64,000 nucleotides of DNA, from NCBI GenBank assembly GCA_027924645.1, contig BSBN01000829.1, positions 1,178,001 through 1,242,000 on the forward strand, read 5' to 3'. Below, piece after piece: positions 46,956-58,499 of this stretch. This stretch comes from Cunninghamia lanceolata. Taxonomy: Eukaryota; Streptophyta; Pinopsida; Cupressales; Cupressaceae. Both the position numbers and the translations under genes were made by a program. The notes below the pieces were generated by a model. It did not search any database. It had not been told where the DNA came from and was given only the letters and a program-made list of their open reading frames with translations. Numbering within the stretch: position 1 is the first letter of the stretch; each line of letters begins with the position of its first letter.

Positions 46956-47292
46956 ATCTCCCCCTTTGTCATTGATGGCAACATATGATGTGAAAATTTG
47001 ATAAGACCATCAAGACAAGATTATCCCCCTTTCTCTTTATACATCTAGACTCTTTCTCCCCCTTAGTTTTTCACATGATTTCTCTCCCCCTTTGACATCA
47101 ATGGATAAGGGCACATACTTGCATTCTGTTGTTCTGAATCAATTGAACCTTTTCTGTTATCAATACTTTCTTCATTAGGAGCTCATACCGTTAACATCTA
47201 GCTACTCCCCTTGAGAGGTAGCTGTCAAAACATCAATCTAGATCAAAGAATGTGGCTTTGAGCACCACTCAACTGATGTATTCCCATGCATC
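46956..47292 (-). other. 3' untranslated region of Copia-I with polypurine tracts
   Basis: The minus strand reads GACAAAGGGGGAGAT directly against the 3' LTR (46956-46970), the plus-strand priming tract. Additional AGGGGGA-type tracts occur at about 47026, 47057, 47083 and 47205; the one at 47083 repeats the TGATGTCAAAGGGGGAG context. Confidence 0.7.
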
Positions 47293-48680
47293 TTAATTTA
47301 GGGCAGGAGGGGTAATGACCCCTAACTTTTCTCTAAGATACTCAAAAGTATCCTTAGATAGAGGCTTGGTGAATATGTTTGCAATTTGATCCTTTGTGGA
47401 CACATATTCCATTTTTACTTCATTCTCTATCACCTTTTCTCTCAAAAAGTGATACCTTATAGATATATACTTTGTTCTTGAGTGCATCATTGGATTCTTT
47501 GAAATATTTATAGCACTTGTATTGTCACATAAGATTGCAACTAGATCTTTATCTACAACTCTTATGTCCTTCAAAGTCTGATTCATCCATAATACTTGAG
47601 TACAACAACATACTGCTACAATATACATTGCTTCTGTAGTTGACAAAGAGATTGAATCTTATTTCTTGCTCAGCCATGAAACCAGTTTGTTACCCAAAAA
47701 GAAAGTGCCTCTACTTATACTCTTCCTGTCATCAACATATGTATAAGCACTGAGAGTGAAATCATTATCCTTTGGATACCATAAACCATGATCTGGTGTG
47801 CCTTTTAAATACCTCAAGATTCTCTTTACTGCCATCACATGTGATTCTCTTAGTTCTGCTTGAAATCTTGCAACAAGACAAACTACATGCATAATATCAA
47901 GTCTAGTTTGAGTTAGATAAAGCAATCCTCCAATCATGGATCTGTACTTTCTCTGATCAGTCTTGGGTGATTCATTAGTTTTGCTCAACTTGCAGCCAGT
48001 TACCATGGGAGTACATACCAGTTTAGAGTCCTCCATCACAAACTTCTTCAACAACTCTTTCATATACTTAGGCTAAGATATGAAGATTCCTTTATCTGAT
48101 TGATTGATTTGCAGACCCAGAAAGAAATTCATCTCACTAAACATAGGATTCTCAAACTCTTTTTGCATTTCACTAGCAAATTTCATACACATACCTTCAT
48201 TGCCTCTAAAGATGATATCATCAACAATGACTTCAACAATCAAAATTTTGATCACCATTAATCTTGAAATAGAGATTACTGTCAGCAGTACCTTTATTGA
48301 ACCCTAACTATAATAAGTACTTATCCAATCTTGCATACTAGGCTCTAGGAGCTTGCTTGAGTCCATATGATGCTTTCTTCAACCTACACACCAATTTGAT
48401 CTAATAGTTGGAATCCTTCTAGTTTCTCAATGTAGACTTCTTGTTCCAACTCACCATTCAAAAATGTAGACTTCACATCCATTTGATACACTTTGAAATC
48501 TTTGTGAGCTGCAAATTCCATAAACATTTTGATTGCTTCAATATGAGCTATTGGAGTAAAAGTTTCTTCAAAATCTATTCCTTCAATTTGAGAATATCCT
48601 TTACACACAAGCCTTTTTTTATTCCTTACAACTTCTCCATTTTCATTCAACTTATTCCTGACAACCCATTCAGTTCCAAT
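47293..48680 (-). pseudogene. Copia-I reverse transcriptase and RNase H
   Basis: The frame begins [21 protein letters not shown] and has [33 protein letters not shown] (near 48225) and FFLGLQINQSDKGIF. RNase H follows with LLYLTQTRLDIMHVVC, a shortened TYVDDRKS segment (the usual TDADWA block is deleted), ATEAMY-type block STTEAMYIVAVCCC, DNTSAINISKNP and the C-terminal TKPLSKDTFEYLREKLG, ending at 47293. There are several stops between 48384 and 48258 and one near 47650. The small deletion in the RNase H active-site block means this enzyme could not act even without the stops. Confidence 0.88.
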
Positions 48681-48699
48681 AACATTTTTGTCAGCAATT

Positions 48700-50215
48700 C
48701 TAGGAACTAATTCTCAAGTTTGATTCTTTTCTATCTGCATTAGTTCTTCCTTCATTGCCTTTACCTAATTTTCATTATTGCAGGCTTCATTCATAGTTTT
48801 TGGTTCAACTGTAGAGAGCAAACAATAATTCACTTGTTCTTTTGCAGCTCTTTTCCTTGTCAGTACTCCTTTGTTTTTGTCTCCAATAATTTGATCTTTA
48901 GAGTGATTGATTCTTACATACCTGGGGCTCTTAGCAACACTTTTTGGAGCCTTTTCTTCTTCATCTTGATTGTCTTCTTGTTCAAGTTTTTCTTCATATG
49001 TTATAGCAGTAGGTTCATCTGATTCATAGCTACTATGATATGATGTTCTTCCTTTGTCTTCATCCACCTTCACATTTGCACTCTCAACAATATTTTTTAG
49101 CCTTTTGTTGTAGCTCTGGTAGGCCTTACTCTTGGTGGAGTATCGAAGGAAGATTCCTTCATCACATCTTGCATCAAATTTCCCTAGATCTTCATCTCGT
49201 CTGATATAGCATTTTCTTCCAAAGACTGAAATATTTTACTGTAGGAATTCTTCCATACGACAATTCATATAGAGTTCTAGTACCATTACCTTTCACTTGA
49301 ACTCTATTTTGAATATAGATAGTAGTATGTATAGCTTCTTTCCAGAAAACTTTTAGTAGATCTCCTTCCTTCATCATTGTTCCAGCAGCCTCTTGAACTA
49401 TCATGTTCTTTATTTCCACAACTCCATTCTACCGAGGAGTCCTAGGTGCAGACAACTATCTTTTTATTCCTTGATCTTCATAGAAAATGTTGAATTCATT
49501 TGATGTGAAGTCACCTCCTCTATCAAACCTCAAGCATTTGATTTTCAGCTCTATTTCATTCTCAACCATTGCCTTGAAGGATTTGAACTTCTCTAGGGAT
49601 TCAGATTTGTCTCTTAGAAAAATAACTCAAGTCATTCTAGAATAATCATCAATAAGAAACATGAAGTACCTATCACCTTGTAGACTTCTTATCCTTGTAA
49701 GACCACATAGATCTATATGTACTAGATCCAGCAAATCAGTAGAAAATTGTTCTTTGCTCTTGAAACTTGTTCTTGTTTGCTTCCCCAGTTGACATTCCTT
49801 ACAAATGGTATTGGTGGGTTTCACAAGTTTTGGTAAATCTCTAACAGTCTAACCTGAACTTATCTTTACCAGATTATCAAAGTTTATATGACACATTCTT
49901 TTATGCCACAACCAACTCTCATATGCTTGGGCTAATAAACATTAATCATTAGTTTCTCTTAATTGATAGATGTTACCTCTAGTCTTCTTACCAATAGCAA
50001 TCACAGTTTTAAAGCTTTCCATGATCTTGCACCCATTGTCTTTGAATCTCAGATCATAACCTTTGTCACACATCTAACCAACACTCAAAAGATTATGCTT
50101 CACATATAGGACATTATCAGTATTATGCTTTCCATCAAATAGAATAGATCCTTTTCCACAAATCTTACCAGTTGCATTGTCTCCAAACCTAACCAATCGT
50201 CCGTCATACTTTTCC
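48700..50215 (-). pseudogene. Copia-I integrase region
   Basis: GAG-pre-integrase is followed by TICKECQLGKQTRTSFKS (zinc finger, 49824 onward) and DLVHIDLCGLTRIRSLQGDR (first catalytic Asp), then RFDRGGDFTSNEF (second Asp). The final-Glu block reads NGVVEIKNMIVQEAAGTMM, where VERKNRT is usual. It then runs through KVFWKEAIHTTIYIQNRVQ to a basic and acidic linker (49073-48765). Stops and at least two frameshifts (near 49230 and 49430) break it. Confidence 0.85.
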
Positions 50216-50219
50216 AAAC

Positions 50220-51330
50220 TCACATACTTTTGTCACCAGTCATGTGATGTGAGCATCCACTATCAATAATCCATTCATCCTTATCTTTTTCAACCTGAAC
50301 AGCTAAAGCACTTTCTTCCACTGGTTTTTCTTCATTCACACAGATAGAAAAATTAGTAGACATAAGTTCTTTAATAGCAATAAACAAGCATTCATTTGCA
50401 CTAGTACTATCATCATTAGATTCATTATCAGTCACACCTTCATCATCAAGATCTCTAACATAGTACCAATTCTTTGGATCTATAGGCATGTTCTCAAATC
50501 TTTTTCTATTCCTTTCAATTCTTTCAGGACATCTGGAAGCATAATGACCTATTTTACCATATGAAAAATATTTGAAAGGTAATTTGCCTTTGAACTTACC
50601 TAAACCTCTTTGCAATCTGTCAACAAAGTTAGCTTCAATTTCATCAAAGTCATCAATAGGCTCCGCTTTGTATTTTTCATCTCTAGAGATCTTTTCAGAA
50701 GTACTGGCTTTGAAAGCAGTCTCAACTTTCAATAGAGCATCACCAAACTCTCTTATCTCAAAGGATGTAAGCTATCCAAGTAATTGATCCTTGTCAATAG
50801 TTTTCACAGTCATTACTTCTTCAATTACCTTTTGACTATAGGACTTTGGTAGTGATCTAAGAATTTTCATCACAACTTCCTTATCACCAACAGTTCCTCC
50901 CATACCTTTTATTCCATTGACAAGTTCATCAACCCTTTGCATAAATGCTATTATGTTTTCATCTTCATTCATCTTTAAATCCTCATATTTCACTTTTAGG
51001 CCCTGTAGCTTGGCTTCTTTTATAGAATCATCTCCCTCATACAGTTTTTTCAACTTTTCCCAAAATTCATTTGCAGATTCAAGATCCATGACTTTTATCA
51101 ACTCAGTGTCATTTAAAGCACTTAACAGGGCCTCTCTAGCTTTTATGTTCAACTCATATTCTTTGATTTCATCTTCAGTTGTCAAACCATTTGGAGGCAT
51201 GCTATATTTTGACTCTGTAGCTTTCCACACTTTATAACCAAGACAAAGGAGATGGATTTTCATTCATACCTTCCAAAGAGCATAATTTGTCCCATCAAAC
51301 TATGGAGCTTCCTTTTTAAAAGATATCCTA
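50220..51330 (-). pseudogene. Copia-I Gag and protease start
   Basis: The frame starts near 51330 (FDGTNYALWK after a TAG), then runs IHLLCLGYKVWKA, ALLSALNDTELIKVMDLE, KLYEGDDSIKEAKLQGLKVK and FMQRVDELVNGIKGMGG, the UBN2/copia Gag fold. One TAG lies near 50770. The zinc knuckle reads KYFSYGKIGHYASRC: both Cys of the first C-X2-C are Tyr, so it cannot bind zinc. The frame ends at WIIDSGCSHHMTGDKSM, an intact protease DSG motif (about 50275-50222), then a stop. There is no frameshift from 51263 to 50220. Confidence 0.9.
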
Positions 51331-51369
51331 GATCTTCCTCAACCTATTAGGCTTTCTTCTGAGGAATCT

Positions 51370-51382
51370 GCTCTGATACCAA
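51370..51382 (-). other. Primer-binding site of Copia-I (initiator tRNA-Met)
   Basis: The minus strand reads TTGGTATCAGAGC immediately after the LTR end, the standard Ty1/copia complement of the 3' end of initiator tRNA-Met, with no mismatch. Confidence 0.95.
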
Positions 51383-51383
51383 T

Positions 51384-52824
51384 TGTTGAAATACATAGGA
51401 CAACTGAGAGGGGCGGTGAATTAGTTGTCACAAAAACTTAACCTCATATAAATATCAAATCATCAACTACTTAATTGCTGATAATTAGATTTAACCATGA
51501 AAGCAGGAAACCATAGACTTGGTCACAATCACACATTGAACACAAGAGACCCCAGATTTTTACATGGAAAACCCTATAAGGGAAAAACCATGGTGGGTGT
51601 TAGCCCATAGAAATATATGAGTTATAACAATACCAAAAAATAGAGGCTCACTGCCCAAAATGCTCACTGCAAAGATCAGCTCATTGCCAAGGGGTGGCTC
51701 ACTGCCAAAGATTTTGAACTGATTTGATAGCATCTACTCTATGCTTGAGTTTAGTTCCATTGAAGCACAATATTCTTCCTCTCATCTTTTCACACTCATA
51801 CTTTTTTTCCAATTAATTATAAGTCTTTATACAAGTCATCAACCTTGGACTATACATCAAGGTCAGCAATACATTCATCAATCGTTGGAACAATCTCCAA
51901 GGTTTGCATTACAAAACATACATAGAAATAGGTCTAGCCCTATTATAGAAATTAGATAAGGAAAAGATATGAAGATGTATGCTAATCATGCCATGGCTTA
52001 GCTGGGATTCAAATGCAATCCTTCATGCTACGACACGCTTCTACAATCTTCAAGGCATCTCCGCATATAGTGAAATCAATTAAGTCGGCCAAGACTGGTG
52101 AAAACACTAGGTCTACTAAGAACATTCTTCATCCACGATCCAAATTTCTCTTTGCAGACCAATCCAAGGGTAGGAACATGATCATGAGACATCCACAAGC
52201 ACATTGAAATCATCAGGAACATCCGTACAACTTCTAACTACTCTGTCAAGAAGATTCTTCAAATTGGAGGACATAAACACCACTGCCAGCTACTGTCATA
52301 AGGAAAAGATCGCTTGCGGACTGCCAGATCACAAACCATTAGTTTTAAAGGAACATAACATCAGATTAGACTTAATTCTAGAACCATAGACAAAAATACT
52401 TCAATGCAAAGGAATGTGGAGCATAATACTTTCTCCCTATCACCACCAAACATATAGAAAAAGTAGTATTCACTCTAATGAACATAGCTCACTCAAATTT
52501 TCATACCAGAGGCTCAAATTTGGAACATGGCATCTTTAGACAAGCCTATAAATAACTTCCAATCCATAGACAAATATATCTATTCTACAAGAAATGCAGA
52601 GTAATCTGTTGGACTATTCTTTTGTAGACAAAGATATTCTACAACATATTGTTTCTACTGGAGGAGAAAATTTTCTCAATATCCTCAATATCAGGCTTTC
52701 CAACACTTACATAGGCATCTAACTCATTACAAGAAAACATCAAGACAAGAGCACAGTTGACACCAATGACAACACTGATATGTTGACATCAATGACGACA
52801 CTGGTTAGGTAGATACTTGCAACA
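51384..52824 (-). repeat. 5' LTR of Copia-I
   Basis: This 1,441-bp LTR pairs with 45482-46955. The plus-strand ends TGTTG and CAACA form perfect 5-bp inverted termini. Confidence 0.93.
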
Positions 52825-52829
52825 TAAAG
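52825..52829. other. Target-site duplication TAAAG (right of Copia-I)
   Basis: Matches 45477-45481. The Copia-O Gag frame resumes directly after it. Confidence 0.92.
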
Positions 52830-53876
52830 CACCTTCAATATTAGTACTTGCTTCCGAAGCCCTTTCCTTGACACATCTCTCAAAGTTAGCAAAATTAGTT
52901 TCATCTTTTAAATCTATGAACAAGCATTACCCATCCTCATTATCTCTATAATCAGATTCGTCATCAGATATACTTGCATCTTCTCCAACATAATAACTTT
53001 TCTTAATCATCTTACCTTTGTTCTCCCTATTTTTGTTATTCAAAGCTCTATTTGGACATCTTGAAGCATAATGACTTATCTTTCCACAACTGAAACATTT
53101 GAAAGGAAACTTACCACTATAATTTCCAGTACCCTTTTTCATTCTTCACAAAGTTAGCTTCTATATCATTAAGATCCTCCTGATCTGACTCCACAGTCTT
53201 CTCTGATTTGCCAGCCTTAAAAGCAATCTCAACTTTTGCACTACTTGGACTAAATTCTCTAATTTCAAAAGTAGTTAAAGAACCATACAATTGATCTCTG
53301 GTATATTGATTCAAATTTTATAATTCCTCAATAGTAGAAACTTTATGACTAAGCTTTATGAAGAGTTCTAAGTACCTTCTTCACCTCTTCTTCTTTCAGT
53401 TCTCCACCAAGATCTCTGATGCCATTAACAACTTCATCCACCTTCTGTAAGTAGCTTTCGATGTTTCATCCTCATACATTTGTAGGGTCTTAAACACGAT
53501 CTTCTTATTTTGCATCTTAGCTTGCTTGACCTTATCATCTCCTTCATAAATGCTTTCTAACTTTACATAAATTTCTCTAGCAGTTTTTAGATTCATAACT
53601 TTTACTAATTCAGAATTAGAAAGACCACTTAAAAGAGCATACCTTACTTTACCATTATTTTCATAGGTCTTGATCTCATTAGTAGTATTTGGACCATTTG
53701 CAGGTATAGTGTATCTAGTCTCAATGTACTTCTAGATTTCAAATCCAAGAGAAACCAGATAACCTTCCATTCTTATCTTCTAGAATGTATAGTTTGATCC
53801 ATCAAATAGGGGAACATCTTTCTTGTGTATCATCTTAGATCTACCTCAAGCGATTAAGCTTTCTTCCAAGGAACCT
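52830..53876 (-). pseudogene. Copia-O Gag
   Basis: The copia Gag fold can be read through SEILVEN...MNLKTAREIYVKLESIYEGD (53596-53396), YGSLTTFEIREFSPSSAKVE (53314-53117) and an intact zinc knuckle CFSCGKISHYASRC (about 53100-53055). The acidic linker SISDDESDYRDNEDG follows, then the frame runs past one TAA (52927-52929) to the TAAAG site. The order of reading is right to left. Two frameshifts and several stops disrupt it. The knuckle is intact here but destroyed in the younger Copia-I. Confidence 0.85.
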
Positions 53877-53889
53877 TTCTCTAATACCA
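53877..53889 (-). other. Primer-binding site of Copia-O
   Basis: The minus strand reads TTGGTATTAGAGA, differing from TTGGTATCAGAGC by C-to-T in the middle and a change at the end. It adjoins the LTR end at 53892. Confidence 0.8.
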
Positions 53890-53891
53890 AT

Positions 53892-55452
53892 TGTTGAATG
53901 CACAAGACAACTAAGAGTGGGGGTGAATCAGTTGTACCTTAAAACTTCAAAACCCTCACAAACATTCATGTCCACATTAATCTAATTAACCCTTAATTTG
54001 TTAGAATGATTTATCGTAAAGGCAAATAATAGAAAAAGAACCAAATCAACATCATACACAAAGAAACACTAGACATGGATAACCCAAGAAGGGAAAAACT
54101 ATGGTGAGGATTAGGTCACATTATAAAGTAATATCAACACCAAATACAATAGGGCTCACTGCCAAAGGCTAATTGCTAAAATAGAAAAGAAGATAGAAAA
54201 GAGTGTTACAATGAGAAAACCATCTCAATGCAACAAAAAAGTCCACCACAGCATCACCAATGCCTTCACAGTCTTATTGAAGAATTGTAGACACCTTTTG
54301 CTCACTGCATCCAGCAATCTAACACATGAAAGCTCACACTGCACTTCATGAATTCGTACATCACAACTCTACAATTTACATCATTCACATCACACCCTTC
54401 TATCTTATCATCCCTCAACAACTCAACAATTATTTATATCATCTTCAACCTTGAAAACATTCTCCAAGGTCAGCTCTACACGTCAACCATGTAAATTCAA
54501 ATTAGGCCAGCACCAAAACATTCTTACAGTGGAAAGGAATGAAGGAAGACCACAACATACCTTAGCTAGGATGTAAATCCACTCATATATTCCACATCAC
54601 GCTTCCATAAACACCGAAGCAACTTCGTAATTAGTGTAAACACCCAATGTTGGCCAAACCCATGTTAACACCATAATCATTTAAGTACATGCTTCCTCAA
54701 ATCCAAAGATAACTTGTGGACACCACACCATGCTTGAACACAATCTAGAATATTCCACAAACCCCCTCAAATCCAACAAATTCCTTTGCAACAACTTTCA
54801 CCTGAAGAATGTACACACCTAATGTACTCAAACAACTCTTCCATACATTGCAACTCAAGAAACTAATTTCAAAAACACAAAACCTCAAACAAATTCACTA
54901 GAAGAAAGATACAAATACTATCAACACCTTTCCAGATCCGCAAGACTTGAAAGCACTTTGTAGAGAAATGTGGAGCAAAAACATTTGTCCTAGACACCTT
55001 TGGAATACACAATTCACACACTGGTCAACACACCTTCCTCTACACAACAATATAGCACACCAAATTTTGAATGTAACACCTCTGGACACCTCTGATCAAC
55101 ATATCCAAACCACACAGATAGATCTTCAACATAGAAGAAATGTGAAGCCAAACTAGAATGCTACTCTGCAACACAGAACACCACTGCAACACACTGTTTC
55201 CTCTTTTTATTCAAATTTTCTCAAAAGCACTTGGAAACCAAGCACTAGAAACCTATCATCAACATATTTAACACTTCCTCATTAGCACCAAGTCAACTTC
55301 AACATAGCAACTCAACCATACATCCATAAACAGAAACTTATCAAATCATCATCAGAGACAACATCTACTCAATACCAACTTCTCACATCCTTGCAACAAA
55401 CTCCTCATATAGTTAACATCAATGACAACACCATCTGCACATACCTGCAACA
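53892..55452 (-). repeat. 5' LTR of Copia-O
   Basis: This 1,561-bp LTR reads TGTTGAATGCACAAGAC at its left edge and ACCTGCAACA at its right edge on the plus strand. Its last 765 bp (54688-55452) match 8976-9740. CATGC at 54688-54692 is the uninterrupted version of the LARD insertion site. Confidence 0.88.
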
Positions 55453-56880
55453 AAAACAAGGTACTTATGAGTGGAGATGCCTCATCTTGAGGCTACAGAT
55501 TTATTAATTAAAATAGAAAATGATAAGACTATGTGGGGTAGCCAAAGAAAAAAATAAAGTGCAGGTCAACACAAGAATCAAGAAACTCAAGGGACACCTC
55601 ATAGAGGCATTTATTGGGTTTTATTTGTAGGTTTGAGGTAGTGCCAAGAAGAAATGAAGGGGCACCCAGCTAGAGGGATGTTGAACATGTTGAGGCTATA
55701 GATTTCTTAAGAGGATCAAAACGCCTCATGAGGTATTTGGAAAATCAGAAGGGTGCAACAAAGAGGGGCAACACCAAAGGAAGTAAAAAGAAGTTGTTCC
55801 AGAGTAAGGAAGAAAGGAGCACTTAGTAGAGGAGGAGGAAAGGAAGAGAGAGAGAAGAGAGAGTAACAATGAGGGAAAGATTTCTATGTGAAGTTTTGTC
55901 TTAGAAAAGCTACATATAGATTGAGAAGGTAAATAGAATCGTCTTTCATAATTTTTGAACTCCTTTGAGTCCATCAGTTGCAAATTGGTGGTGACCAATA
56001 GCAAGGAAGATATCTATAGAAAGGTGTGAAGTTGGCATAGAGGAAAGTAGGCAATGAAGGAATAGGCAAATCCATAGCTTGATTGCATATAGAACATTTA
56101 AAATAGAGGCATCCAATTGTAGTGAATAGAATAGAGAAGCGAGGAGTGCCATGGAGGAGGTGTATGGAGGAGATTGGATGTCACCACTATGAAGGGATTA
56201 AATAAAATATTGTTTTGAATTTTTGAATTAGTCAAATAATGATGAAATCAATCTCTTTGTTTGTGCTTTAGTATCGACATGTATGATGTTTTGTTACAGT
56301 TATATGTAACCATGTTATTCGATGTCAAGCTCGTTGAAGCTTTTCTATTGAAAGTTTGTGAGCAGAGAGTCTTTGCTTGTGTTATGGAATTGAGTGTATG
56401 CAGTGAGAGGGAGTTCCTCTTGCATTACCTTAGCATTGGCTATGGGTCATATAAAGTTGAATAAAGAGAAATAAGTAAAATGCAAGGTCAAGATTAAGCC
56501 TAAACCAAAGAAACCATTAGTGGTACATGAGATGCCTTTTTTCTATGAATGCTATGCACCCATTTTAAGAAATGAGGTGTTAAATGAGTACCTACTTATA
56601 CATACTACCTTTAGAAGTGTGGAGGATGAAGACCTTGAGGAATGTGAAATTCTTGAATAGTATTCTAGAAAATTGTAACTAAGAAACATTATTGTAAATA
56701 ATGATGTGTAATATCCAATTTCCATTAATAAAATTTTGGTCTTTCTTCTAAGAATTTATGTGATGGCTCTTTGTCTTGAATAAGAAACTTGAAAAAGTGG
56801 GTTACTTGAGCAATTATGTGATAACTTGCTTGTACCAAGTTAATATGGTACGAACTAGGATGAATATAAGAAGTGACCCC
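55453..56880. other. Interval between Copia-O and a gypsy remnant; no gene recognised
   Basis: This is AT-rich with a purine-rich patch (about 55810-55875, AGAGAGAGAAGAGAGAG). It may include the 5' LTR of the gypsy remnant that follows, but I could not find paired ends or a convincing primer site. Confidence 0.35.
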
Positions 56881-57660
56881 GACAATTCAAATCAAGATGA
56901 AAATGACCCTAACTAAACTAGATCAAATTCTTGCTGCCCTAAATGATACTAGGGAAAGAATAGTTTCTTTGGAGCATTGTGTCAGAGAACCTAGAGATCA
57001 AGGAGATGAAGTAGGTCAAGAGCAAGACCTTGACATCAATTAAAGGCAAGATGAACCTTCAACCGATCAAGAGGAAATTGAGGACATGCAAAAGTAAGAG
57101 ACCACCTAGCAAATGAGCTAGATTAGGACATTAAAAAGGTCAACCCACCTAAATTTGATGGCATAGTTATGGGAGATGGAGAAAAATCCTATTTAGTAAA
57201 ATGGAAAAATATTTTGAGATCCACAATTATTCTAAGATGAATAAAAAGTATTTAGGGAACATATCAGTTCTAAAGAGAAGCCTATACTTGGTGGGCTAAT
57301 AAGAAATTAGAAATAGGAATTGATTCCACCAATTTCACTTGGAATTAGTTTATGGCCATGTTCAAGCAAAGATGATTTCCCTAGCTCTACTTTGATTAGA
57401 AAATGATTTGTTTTTAAAACTTAACTACAAGGATATATGAGAGTAACTAAATATTGGGAGAAATTCACCTAATTCTTAAAGTATGTTCCTCAATATTAGT
57501 GAGATGAGTGGTTCTAAATATGAAAATTCATTATGGGATTGAACCCCCAGATTGGAGAAGTATATGTTCATGGCTCATCCATGAATCTAGTATTTGAAAA
57601 GGCCATAAAATCAAGAATAGAATATTAAGTCCATTACCTTATCAAGGAAGCTATGTGACA
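56881..57660 (+). pseudogene. Gag of a decayed Ty3/gypsy element
   Basis: The first part (about 56895-57090) is a charged helical segment, TKLDQILAALNDTRERIVSLE. The Gag fold follows: VNPPKFDGIVMGDGEKSY, then KYFEIHNYSKMNKKYLGNIS and, in another frame, AYTWWANKKLEIGIDSTNFT with FMAMFKQR. Stops and frameshifts are frequent. The zinc knuckle and protease that should follow are absent: the sequence passes within about 100 bp into the pre-RT segment, so roughly 1 kb was lost. Confidence 0.65.
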
Positions 57661-57679
57661 AGATTATGCTTTTCTTCAA

Positions 57680-58440
57680 GAGTTTTAGGATGTTTTTCCC
57701 AATGAGCTACCTAGACTGCCTCCTCAGAGGGAATTTTTTTTTTTAGTGATATAATTATAAGATTAGAGCCTTAGTACAAAGCTCCATATAGAATGACCAT
57801 AGCTAAGCTCATGAAGTTAAAGGATAAATTGTAGGAACTACTTTCTAAAGGATTTAATCAGCCTAGTGTGTCTCCTTGGGTTGCACCAATAGTTTTTGTT
57901 AAAAAGAAGGATGGAACCCTATGCCTATGTATATATTATTTGATTCTTAATAAGGCAATGATCAAAATTAGATTTCCCTTGTTACACATTCATTGCCTCT
58001 TTGATCAAATGCATGGTGCAATTATTTTCTTCAAGATTGACTTGAGAGTGGGGTATCATCAATTGAGAATAAAGGAAGAAGATATTCCTAAGACAACCTT
58101 CAAATCAAGGTATGAGTTAATAATATTAACTTTTAGACTAATGAATGCACTAGAAGTAGTTATGAGTCTGATCAATAACACTTTTAGAGACTTCCTAGAT
58201 AGTTTTGTGCTCATCTTTTTAGACAATATATTGATATAATCAAGAAATGAGCGAGAACAATTGTATCATTTGAGGCTAGTAATGAAGTAGCTATGAAAAC
58301 ATAAGTTGTATGGAAAATGATCTAAATGTGCATTCATTTAGAGGGAGCTGCAATATTTAGGCCATGTTATCTCTACTGAGGGAATCTCTATTGATCTAGA
58401 AAAGATAAGAGTGACTACATAATGATGAAGTGCTAAGTTT
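57680..58440 (+). pseudogene. Reverse transcriptase of the decayed gypsy
   Basis: The pre-RT segment DVFPNELPRLPPQRE leads into [38 protein letters not shown] and [10 protein letters not shown]. The catalytic YxDD equivalent is FLDN, so the second Asp is Asn. QYLGHVISTEGISIDLEKI marks the thumb. Only 57868-58239 is open. This is a different gypsy lineage from the 13.9-32.2 kb element, with the KKKDGTLR and YHQ motifs of chromovirus-like elements. Confidence 0.8.
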
Positions 58441-58499
58441 CATGAGATTGAAAAGCTACTATGGAAAGTTTGTGTTTCACTTTTCAAGAATAGCCAACC

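Larger units (their letters stand above)
45482..52824 (-). mobile_element. Complete nested Ty1/copia retrotransposon (Copia-I)
   Basis: LTRs at 45482-46955 and 51384-52824 (TGTTGAAATAC...ACTTGCAACA on the plus strand) flank a minus-strand gag-pol region. A primer site complementary to initiator tRNA-Met adjoins the right LTR and a polypurine tract adjoins the left. TAAAG duplications bracket it. Domain order is Gag, protease, integrase, reverse transcriptase, RNase H, which defines Ty1/copia. All domains carry stops. It is younger than Copia-O, into which it inserted, but its LTRs already differ by substitutions and an indel near 45740/51650. Confidence 0.95.

Noticed and set aside
55726..56152. 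Two minus-strand frames rich in Ser/Leu/Phe
   Set aside because: They arise from a purine-rich patch on the plus strand and have no recognisable domain.
56846..56862. TGGTACGAACTAGG as a primer-binding site for the decayed gypsy
   Set aside because: Only the first five bases match the initiator tRNA-Met complement and no LTR end adjoins.
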